55,367 bases of DNA, from assembly GCF_001570605.1 (NCBI RefSeq), contig NZ_BBXG01000007.1:1-55367 (forward strand). The letters are read 5' to 3'. Position 1 is the stretch's first letter; each line of letters starts with the position of its first letter. The position numbers and the translations under genes are program-made. The notes under the pieces are model-generated. The model did not search any database and had not been told where the DNA came from. It saw only the letters and a program-made list of their open reading frames with translations. This DNA is from Herbidospora cretacea (GTDB lineage: Bacteria > Actinomycetota > Actinomycetes > Streptosporangiales > Streptosporangiaceae). This document shows, piece by piece, positions 49,342 through 55,367 of the stretch.

Positions 49342-50207
49342 AGGGCGGCCACCTCGGTCGCCAGCCGGGCCACCTCCGCGCGGAGCTCGGGTGGTTCGAG
49401 CGCCTCGGCGACGGGGCCCAGCGACAGCAGGTAGCGGGCCGCCTTCGGGATCGACTCGATGCGCAGAGTCTGCTCGACGCCGTCGATCCGCACCAGGGCC
49501 TCGGACTGGTAGAGCGAGGTGTGGAAGCGTTCCTGGTATTCGCGCCAGTAGGCGGGGAGGTCGAAGTCGCCCGGCGGGGCGCACTCGGTCTCCGAGGTCT
49601 CCAGGGTGAGGATCTGGTCGACGCGGAAGGTGCGCGGGCCCGGCCCGGCCACCAGGTACCAGCGCCCGGCCTTCAGCACCAGGCCGTACGGCTCCAGCAC
49701 CCGGTCGACGTCGGTGGGCGTCTTCCACCTGCGGTAACGCACGTTCAGGACGCGTCCGCTCCACACCGCGTCGGCGACCTCCTGGAGGAAGGGCACCGAG
49801 GTGTCCTTGGCGTACCAGCCGGGGGCGTCGAGGTGGAAGCGCGCCCGCATCCGGTCGGCCTGGGCGCGCAGCTCGGGGGGCAGCGCCGCGCGCAGTTTCA
49901 GCTGGGCGCCGGCCAGCGCGTTGCCCATGCCGAGTTCGCCCGCCGGGCCCGGGAGCCCGGAGAGGAACAGCGCCTCGGCCTCGGACGGGTTGAGGCCGGT
50001 CAGGTGGGTGCGGTAGCCCGCGACCAGCTGGTATCCGCCCTGGTGGCCGGCGTCTCCGTAGATGGGGACGCCCGCGGCGTGCAGGGCCTCGACGTCGCGG
50101 TAGACGGTGCGCACCGAGACGTCGAGCTCCTCGGCCAGCTGGGCGGCGGTCAGGCGGCCCTTCGTCTGGAGCAGCAGCACCGTCGCGAGCAATCGGCTCG
50201 ACTTCAC
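49293..50207 (-). CDS. WYL-domain transcriptional regulator
   Basis: 304 residues from GTG 50207 (GTG 50213 possible). HTH_11 at 1-55 (RLTAAQLAEELDVSVRTVYRDVEALHAAGV), a WYL domain at about 130-205 (LKAGRWYLVAG) and a WCX-type C-terminus. WYL proteins bind nucleic acids or nucleotides and control DNA-damage and defence genes in other bacteria; others run metabolic genes. It diverges from the small gene at 50247. Confidence 0.92.
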   Translation of the reverse strand: MKSSRLLATVLLLQTKGRLTAAQLAEELDVSVRTVYRDVEALHAAGVPIYGDAGHQGGYQLVAGYRTHLTGLNPSEAEALFLSGLPGPAGELGMGNALAGAQLKLRAALPPELRAQADRMRARFHLDAPGWYAKDTSVPFLQEVADAVWSGRVLNVRYRRWKTPTDVDRVLEPYGLVLKAGRWYLVAGPGPRTFRVDQILTLETSETECAPPGDFDLPAYWREYQERFHTSLYQSEALVRIDGVEQTLRIESIPKAARYLLSLGPVAEALEPPELRAEVARLATEVAALYARDTSATISDATPL

Positions 50208-50246
50208 TGACACACCTTGGCAGTGGAGCCTCCCTATCGTCCAGGT

Positions 50247-50705
50247 ATGGCTTTCGCGGAGAAGACCCTCACCGTGCCGCCCCCGATCGAACTCGGCGGG
50301 CGTCACATCAAGCGCTACCACGTGGGCTCGCCGGAACCCCATGTGGCGAAGGCCGCCTACGCCCTGCTGCCCGACCTGCTCCCCGAGCCCGACGGGACCC
50401 CGTCGGCCTCGTTCGTGGTGCTGCACCGGGGCGGCGACACCGGCGCCTACCTCAACGTCTATTCGTGGGCCTGGGACAACGCGCTGCGGTTCACCGGCGC
50501 GGCGGGCGGCCAGCGGGTCCTCGGCTGCCCCGACGACGACCCGGCGCACTTCGTGCGGCTGGAACCCGACTTCATCGGATGCGTCTGGGAACTGCCGCCG
50601 ATCACCCACGAACGCAACGCCTGGGTGCGGCACGTGCTCGCCCCCGATCGCCCCGACCTGAACGCCTACCTCAACGACTCCCTCCCGGAAGGCCTGACCG
50701 GATGA
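50247..50705 (+). CDS. Unknown conserved-looking protein
   Basis: 152 residues from MAFAEKTLTV. Pattern: GGRHIKRYHVGSPEPHVAKA, FVVLHRGGDTGAYLNVYSW and WELPPITHERNAWVRHVLAP, a soluble alpha/beta protein. No family is recalled with certainty. It overlaps the next gene by ATGA and is divergent from the WYL regulator, its probable controller. Confidence 0.6.
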   Translation: MAFAEKTLTVPPPIELGGRHIKRYHVGSPEPHVAKAAYALLPDLLPEPDGTPSASFVVLHRGGDTGAYLNVYSWAWDNALRFTGAAGGQRVLGCPDDDPAHFVRLEPDFIGCVWELPPITHERNAWVRHVLAPDRPDLNAYLNDSLPEGLTG

Positions 50706-51145
50706 ACGACTTCGACTTCCTCATCGGCAGCTGGACCGTCCTCAACCGCCGCCGCCTGAACTACCTCGACCCCGCCAGTGAGTGGGAGGAGTTCACCGGC
50801 CTGTCCACCAGCCGCCGGCTGTTCGAGGGTGGCGGCAACATCGACGAGATGGTCTGCCCGACGTTCTCCGGCCTGACGCTGCGCCTGTTCGACGTCGAGC
50901 AGAAGGAGTGGTCGCTCTACTGGTCCAACTCCAAGGACGGCGTCCTCCAGCCTCCCGTCGTCGGCGCCTTCACCGACGGGGTGGGCGAGTTCTTCGGCGC
51001 GGACCTCTACGCCGGCGAGGAGATCTACGCCCGGTTCATCTGGTCGGACATCACCGAGGACTCCGCCCACTGGGAGCAGGCCTTCTCCCAGGACGGCGGC
51101 CAGACCTGGCTGACCAACTGGACCATGGACTTCAGCCGCCGCTAG
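50702..51145 (+). CDS. DUF1579-like lipocalin-fold protein
   Basis: 147 residues. FDFLIGSWTVLNRRR at the start, GGGNIDEM, LRLFDVEQKEWSLYWSNS and a C-terminal TWLTNWTMDFSR follow the beta-barrel pattern of DUF1579-type proteins. It is translationally coupled to the gene at 50247. Its 3' end overlaps the convergent reductase by four bases. Function unknown. Confidence 0.65.
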   Translation: MNDFDFLIGSWTVLNRRRLNYLDPASEWEEFTGLSTSRRLFEGGGNIDEMVCPTFSGLTLRLFDVEQKEWSLYWSNSKDGVLQPPVVGAFTDGVGEFFGADLYAGEEIYARFIWSDITEDSAHWEQAFSQDGGQTWLTNWTMDFSRR

Positions 51146-51960
51146 ATCAGCGCCGAATAGGAGTCGCGCCCGCGCCCGCCCTCGATCGCCCGGTCGGCCA
51201 GGTCGAGGGCGGCCCGCAGCACGGCGGCGTCCAGCCCGTGCCGGTCGGCCGTCTCCACGACGTGGGCCATCCCGGCGCGGGCCGAGACGATCGTCGACTC
51301 GTCCCCGGGATGCTCGCCGGTCGCCAGGTCGCGGGCGAACTCCTCGACGATCGGCGGCAGGATCGCGCCGATGCCCGTCAGGAACGGGGCCAGCTCTCCG
51401 GGTGACACGCCCTCCCGGCCGGCCAGGGCGAAGGCGTGGACGAGGCCGGTCATGGACGTCCAGAAGAAGTCGAGCAGCGCCACGTCGAAGGCCGCCGCCC
51501 GGCCGATCTCCTCGCCGAGGTGCGTGGTGACGCCGAGCGCGGCGAGGGTGGCCTCGTGCTCGGCGTACACCTCCCGCGGGCCGGAGAAGATCACCACGCC
51601 GCTCGCGGTCCCGATCGTCGGCACGGGGGTCAGGATCGACCCGTCGAGATAGGCGATGCCGTGGGAGGCGGCCCAGGCGGCCATCTCACGGGCCCGATGA
51701 GGGGCGTCGGCGGTCAGGTTGACCAGGGTGTGGCCCTTGAGGGCGACCGGGTCGAGGATCGAGGCCGCCGCCGCGTAGTCGATCACGCAGACGAGGGTCA
51801 GAGGGCCGGCCGCGTCCCGTACGGAAGCGGCTTCGCGCGTTCCCGCCGGGGCCCTGCCCGGGGTTCTGTTCCACACGGTCGTCGGATGGCCCTTGGCCGC
51901 GAAGGCCGAGGCCAGGGCGCTGCCCATCGGGCCGAGCCCGAGAACTGTCACGGGGGTCAT
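51142..51960 (-). CDS. NAD(P)-binding beta-hydroxyacid-dehydrogenase-like / imine-reductase-like enzyme
   Basis: 272 residues from the ATG at 51960. Dinucleotide loop VTVLGLGPMGSALASAF with arginine WNRTPGR for NADPH; a C-terminal all-alpha domain (DVALLDFFWTSMTGLVHAFAL) for dimerisation. Family members reduce imines or beta-hydroxyacids; the substrate is not predictable. It diverges from hxlR across 57 bases, so HxlR control is likely. Confidence 0.85.
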   Translation of the reverse strand: MTPVTVLGLGPMGSALASAFAAKGHPTTVWNRTPGRAPAGTREAASVRDAAGPLTLVCVIDYAAAASILDPVALKGHTLVNLTADAPHRAREMAAWAASHGIAYLDGSILTPVPTIGTASGVVIFSGPREVYAEHEATLAALGVTTHLGEEIGRAAAFDVALLDFFWTSMTGLVHAFALAGREGVSPGELAPFLTGIGAILPPIVEEFARDLATGEHPGDESTIVSARAGMAHVVETADRHGLDAAVLRAALDLADRAIEGGRGRDSYSALI

Positions 51961-51998
51961 GCGTTCGATCTTCGTCAGGACGCTATCTTTCCGGCAAG

Positions 51999-52018
51999 TA
52001 CCCACTATTTTGTAAGTA
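51999..52018. promoter_or_regulatory. HxlR-type operator
   Basis: TACCCAC-N6-GTAAGTA is a 5-of-7 dyad typical of HxlR sites, placed over the start of hxlR (the last base is the A of its ATG) and 39 bases from the reductase start. Confidence 0.55.
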
Positions 52019-52353
52019 TGAAGAAGCGGTCGTACACCTGCGGCCTCGACGCGGCGATGGACGTCGTCGGCGGCAAGTGGAAGGCGCTGATCCTCTGGGA
52101 GCTGAGCGTCGAGCCGCTGCGGTTCGGCGAGCTGCGCCGCCGGGTCGGTGGGATCAGCGAGAAGATGCTCACCCAGCAGGTCCGCGAGCTCGAACGCAAC
52201 GGTGTGCTCCGCCGCGAGGTGTACGAGCAGGTGCCCCCCAAGGTGGTCTACTCCCTGACCGATTTCGGGCTGACGCTGAACGCTGCCTTGGAACCGCTCG
52301 GGGAATGGGGCCATCGTCACATGGAGACGATCGAGGCGATGCCCCGTGACTGA
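52018..52353 (+). CDS. HxlR family regulator
   Basis: 111 residues: YTCGLDAAMDVVGGKWKALI with the N-terminal cysteine, winged helix RFGELRRRVGGISEKMLTQQ, and VPPKVVYSLTDFGLTL. Classical MarR-like dimer. The reading frame begins inside a palindromic operator. It overlaps the VOC gene by eight bases, forming an operon hxlR-VOC-oxidoreductase. Confidence 0.93.
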   Translation: MKKRSYTCGLDAAMDVVGGKWKALILWELSVEPLRFGELRRRVGGISEKMLTQQVRELERNGVLRREVYEQVPPKVVYSLTDFGLTLNAALEPLGEWGHRHMETIEAMPRD

Positions 52354-52738
52354 GGTCCGTGAACTACGGCTGGTCGTGACGGCCGAGAACTACGAGGAGG
52401 CCCTCCACTTCTACCGCGACGTGCTCGGCCTCGCCGAGATCGCCGACTTCTCCTCCGGCGACGGGAAGGTGCGGCTGCTGTCGGCGGGCCGGGCCACCGT
52501 CGAGATCATCGACGCCCGCCAGGCGCGGCACATCGACGACGTCGAGGTCGGCCGCCGGGTCGCCGGTCACATCAGGGTCGCCCTGGAGGTGCCCGACGCC
52601 GAGTCGACGACGGCGCTGCTGGAGGAGCACGGCGCCGACGTGCTCGCGCCGCCGACCCGGACCCCGTGGAACTCGCTGAACGCCCGGCTGACCGCCCCCG
52701 ACGGACTGCAACTGACCCTGTTCGAGGAGCTCGAGTGA
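52346..52738 (+). CDS. VOC family protein
   Basis: 130 residues from GTG 52346. Single-chain VOC with two beta-alpha-beta-beta-beta modules: LRLVVTAENYEEALHFYRDV and AGHIRVALEVPDAESTTALL, ending in GLQLTLFEEL. His and Glu metal ligands are only partly conserved. It is overlapped on both sides by its operon neighbours. Reaction unknown. Confidence 0.85.
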   Translation: MTEVRELRLVVTAENYEEALHFYRDVLGLAEIADFSSGDGKVRLLSAGRATVEIIDARQARHIDDVEVGRRVAGHIRVALEVPDAESTTALLEEHGADVLAPPTRTPWNSLNARLTAPDGLQLTLFEELE

Positions 52739-53670
52739 AGGCCATCAGCCAGGACACCCTGGGCGGACCCGACGTCCTGCACGAGATCGACCTGCCCAAG
52801 CCCGTTCCCGGGCCGACGGAGGTCCTGGTCAGGGTGCGCGCCGCCGGTCTCAACCCGACCGACTGGAAACACCGGGCGACCGGCTACCTGATCGGGGAGC
52901 CGCCGTTCGTGCTCGGCTGGGACGTCTCGGGCGTCGTCGAGTCCGTCGGCCGGGGGGTGGCGATCTACAAACCCGGCGACGAGGTCTTCGGCATGCTGCG
53001 CTACCCGGTGGGCCACGGCGCGTTCGCCGAGTACGTCACCGCCCCGGCGCGGACCTTCGCCCCCAAACCGGCCGCCCTTGACCACGTCCAAGCCGCCGGG
53101 GTGCCGCTGGCCGGGCTGACCGCCTGGCAGGCGCTGGTCGACGTGGCCAGGGTCCGCGAGGGCGACGAGGTGCTGGTCCACGCGGCGGCCGGCGGGGTCG
53201 GCCACCTGGCGGTGCAGATCGCCAAGGCCCGGGGCGCCTACGTCTACGGCACCGCCAGCGCGGCCAAACACGACTTCCTGCGCCGCCTCGGCGTCGACGA
53301 GGTGATCGACTACCGGTCGGCCGACTTCACCACCGTCGTCAACGGGATCGACGCGGTGATCGACACGATCGGCGGCGACTACGGCCCCCGCTCGATCACC
53401 GTGCTGCGGCCCGGCGGCGTCATCGTCTCGCTGGTCGCCTCGATGGAGGCCGCCGACCTGCGCGATCACGGTGTGAAACACGGGGTGCGGGTCGAGTCGA
53501 TGATCTGCGAGCCCGACCTGTCGGCGCTGAAGAGCCTCGCGGCGCTCATCGAGGCCGGGCGGCTGCGGGTCGCCGTCGCGGCGGTCTTCCCGCTGGAGGA
53601 GCTCGCCAAGGCCATGGAACTGGGCGAATCCGGCCGTACCACCGGAAAGATCGTGCTGACCGTCGACTGA
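52735..53670 (+). CDS. NADP-dependent quinone-oxidoreductase-like enzyme
   Basis: 311 residues from GTG 52735 (GTGA overlap with the VOC gene). MDR fold: GWDVSGVVESVGRGVAIYKP, the hydrophobic AGLTAWQALVD and nucleotide loop VHAAAGGVGHLAVQIA. No zinc ligands. It resembles the enzyme at 23265-24191 in architecture. Likely induced with VOC by the HxlR regulator. Confidence 0.92.
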   Translation: MKAISQDTLGGPDVLHEIDLPKPVPGPTEVLVRVRAAGLNPTDWKHRATGYLIGEPPFVLGWDVSGVVESVGRGVAIYKPGDEVFGMLRYPVGHGAFAEYVTAPARTFAPKPAALDHVQAAGVPLAGLTAWQALVDVARVREGDEVLVHAAAGGVGHLAVQIAKARGAYVYGTASAAKHDFLRRLGVDEVIDYRSADFTTVVNGIDAVIDTIGGDYGPRSITVLRPGGVIVSLVASMEAADLRDHGVKHGVRVESMICEPDLSALKSLAALIEAGRLRVAVAAVFPLEELAKAMELGESGRTTGKIVLTVD

Positions 53671-53698
53671 TCCCGGCCCGCCGGTCGAGACTGGCGGC

Positions 53699-54817
53699 AT
53701 GGACGACGCACCGCAGGTGTCGACGCGGCGGCCGGAGCTCGATCTGCTCAGGATCATCGTGGTCTTCGGGTTGATCTTCTTCCACGCCGCGCTGGTGTTC
53801 GACTCGGAAGACGACTTCTACGTGAAGAACGCCGACACCACCGGTGTCACGATGATCTTCGCCGGGTTCATGGTCATCTGGGCGATGCCGATGCTCTTCC
53901 TCATCTCCGGCCTGGCCGCCTGGCACTCGCTCAACAGGCGCAGCGCGGCCGGGTTCGCCGCGGACCGATTACTCCGGCTCGGCCTGCCGCTCGTCGTCGC
54001 CCTCGTGACGATCATCCCGATCCCGCAGTGGATCAGGGCCGGGACGACGGAGAGCTACTGGGCGTTCCTGCCGAAGTTCTTCGACGTGTACCTGGACATC
54101 AGGGAGTTCCCCCTCGTCGTGCGCGGCGAGCACTTCGAGGCCGGCCACCTGTATTTCGTGGTGATGCTGATCGCCTGGTCGCTCATCCTGGCGCTGATCG
54201 CGCGGTGGATCCCCGCCGACCACGGCTTCTTCGCCCGGCGGGGCATGATCCTGCTGCCCTTCCTGCCGATCTCCGCCATCTGCGCGTTCCTCGGCCTGGA
54301 GGAGGAGTTCGCCGCCTGGAACCGATGGGCCTACCTGGTCTTCTTCCTGTACGGCTACATCATGGCCTCCGACGACCGGCTGAGGGCGGCCATGCGCAGG
54401 GACGCCCCGCTGGCCGCCGGGATCGGCGCGGTCATCTTCGCCGTCGGGATGCCCGGGTTCATGGCCCTCGACGGGAATCCGATGCTCGACCTGGAGCCGC
54501 TTCCCATCGCCGTCCGGGCCCTCTACGGCGCCGCCGCCTGGTTCTTCTGCGTGGCCATCCTCGGCTTCCTCGACCGGCGCGCCTGGAGCGAGCGGAACGG
54601 CTACCTGGCGGCGGCCGCCCTTTTCGTCTACGTCGTCCACCAGCCCGTCGTGGTGGTGACCGCCTACTACGTGGTGCGGTGGCAGGCGCCGATCCTCGTC
54701 AAGTACGCCGCCATCGTCACGGTGTCGTTCGCGGTGACGCTGGCGGCGTACGAGATCGTCAAGCGGATCCCCTATGTGCGGGCGCTGTTCGGGGTGCGTC
54801 AGGCCGGGCGGGCGTAG
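53699..54817 (+). CDS. Acyltransferase family membrane protein (OPGC/AT3 type)
   Basis: 372 residues with about ten membrane helices. The N-terminus RPELDLLRIIVVFGLIFFHA holds the Arg and His of acyltransferase_3 proteins, followed by FLISGLAAWHSLNRRS and RLLRLGLPL. Members move acetyl or succinyl groups to surface glycans or antibiotics. The 3' end overlaps the convergent DUF5648-type gene by 19 bases. Confidence 0.88.
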   Translation: MDDAPQVSTRRPELDLLRIIVVFGLIFFHAALVFDSEDDFYVKNADTTGVTMIFAGFMVIWAMPMLFLISGLAAWHSLNRRSAAGFAADRLLRLGLPLVVALVTIIPIPQWIRAGTTESYWAFLPKFFDVYLDIREFPLVVRGEHFEAGHLYFVVMLIAWSLILALIARWIPADHGFFARRGMILLPFLPISAICAFLGLEEEFAAWNRWAYLVFFLYGYIMASDDRLRAAMRRDAPLAAGIGAVIFAVGMPGFMALDGNPMLDLEPLPIAVRALYGAAAWFFCVAILGFLDRRAWSERNGYLAAAALFVYVVHQPVVVVTAYYVVRWQAPILVKYAAIVTVSFAVTLAAYEIVKRIPYVRALFGVRQAGRA

Positions 54818-55367
54818 AACGCGATGTGCTCGTAGGTCCAGCCGTCGGCGACGGCGGCGTCGCGGGCCTGCGGGCCGACGACATAGTTGTGGTAGGCGCC
54901 CTTCCTGAGGCGGTAGACGGCGATCGTGCCCGGGGTGTTCTGGTTGACGGCGTAGAAGGTGACGCCCTCGTAGACGTAGCCGGACCGGTTCACCGCGTTG
55001 TCGCGTTCGACGGCGCTGCGGGCGAACAGGCGGTCACCCGAGGTCGGGTGGACCAGCCGGTGAACGGGAGCGAGCCCGGCGGCCATGCGGCCGGAGACGA
55101 ACACGGACACGCCCTGGTCGACGTAGCCGTAACGGGCCACCGCCTTGTCGGCCTCGCCTCTGCTCAGGGTCAGCAGCGAGTGGCCCTGGGTGGGGTGGGT
55201 GACGACGTACAGCTGCCTGGTGAGCAGCCCCAGCACCGGCGCCGAGCTGGCCGACGGCGTGGGAGTCGGGGTCGGTGTCGGTGTCGGGGTCTTCGACGGC
55301 GTCGGGGTGGCGCTCGGCGAGACGGTCGGCGTCCGGGAAGGCGTGGGGGTCGGCGTGGGGGTCGGGG
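54799..55367 (-). CDS. Secreted DUF5648-like repeat protein, cut by the window end
   Basis: At least 189 residues; the start is beyond 55367. The visible N-terminal part is a Pro/Thr/Ser linker of about 45 residues, then a DUF5648-type domain with three repeats of about 45 residues (VYRLRKG, VHRLVHPTSGDRLF, YVVTHPTQGHSLLT; each with GY or GW-x-(Y/D)-x-G-V-x-FY). Such domains are exported and attached to cell-wall enzymes. Function unknown. Confidence 0.7.
   Translation of the reverse strand, partial: PTPTPTPTPSRTPTVSPSATPTPSKTPTPTPTPTPTPSASSAPVLGLLTRQLYVVTHPTQGHSLLTLSRGEADKAVARYGYVDQGVSVFVSGRMAAGLAPVHRLVHPTSGDRLFARSAVERDNAVNRSGYVYEGVTFYAVNQNTPGTIAVYRLRKGAYHNYVVGPQARDAAVADGWTYEHIAFYARPA

Noticed and set aside
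55240-55367. GTCGGGGT-type repeats at the window end, considered as an array
   Set aside because: They encode the Pro/Thr linker of the truncated DUF5648-type protein.

Overview
The window is a high-GC (about 70 %) actinobacterial chromosome segment. The mix of secreted CBM2 proteins, mycothiol-type enzymes, many TetR/AraC/HxlR regulators and an AICE-like integrated element points to a filamentous actinomycete, most probably Streptosporangiales (inference; no rRNA or marker gene is present).

Region 1 (1-2094): the 3' end of an IS481-type transposase, a RarD transporter and msrA. Region 2 (about 1997-10895): an integrated element. A serine integrase (9333-10841) and a RepSA-like initiator (7253-8668) lie together, with repeated (G/A)CGTCC boxes between them. 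The cargo is an AT-richer DUF4365 gene plus an unknown partner, an HTH regulator diverging from two unknown small genes, and an orphan Imm21 gene. The ends of the element lie in msrA: the same 12-bp core is found in msrA and beside the integrase, and the two flanks join in silico into an intact MsrA C-terminus. The element carries its own msrA 3' end, so the gene stays whole. No TraB/FtsK transfer gene is visible. Region 3 (10881-14070): three further msrA 3'-end relics separate two toxin-antitoxin modules (one with a frameshifted toxin), a small monooxygenase and a CBM2 remnant. This looks like serial insertion at one site. Three of the four msrA tails are followed by the same 44-bp imperfect palindrome.

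Region 4 (14249-23253): an unknown gene, a secreted beta-propeller, a decayed arsenate-reductase-like/HIT pair with frameshifts, a small secreted protein, an HTH-membrane-glycosidase-fold fusion, a PaaX regulator and a CBM2-bearing secreted hydrolase. Region 5 (23265-33123): compact regulator/enzyme modules (TetR-oxidoreductase-FAD monooxygenase, TetR-SDR, histidine kinase-response regulator-membrane protein, aldo/keto reductase-AraC, MBL hydrolase); both TetR genes face clear repeated operators. Region 6 (33452-42522): a large subtilase, DUF5980 protein, gamma-glutamyltransferase, BP74-like secreted protein, mycothiol-dependent-type enzyme, secreted beta-helix protein and an ArsR-SRPBCC pair.

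Region 7 (42588-49341) is the most novel part. Two convergent, diverged nuclease-helicases (DUF2075) each start a few bases after the same conserved structured leader, which can hide the GGGGG ahead of the GTG start. They sit beside a MazG-like pyrophosphohydrolase and an MSMEG_6728-type DNA glycosylase. Next to them, a DUF6232-like membrane protein and a small protein share a 26-residue motif, at the C-terminus of one and the N-terminus of the other, as in amyloid-type signalling pairs. Region 8 (49293-55367): WYL and HxlR regulators with small metabolic enzymes, an acyltransferase and a DUF5648-type secreted protein cut by the window end. No tRNA, rRNA or CRISPR array was seen.
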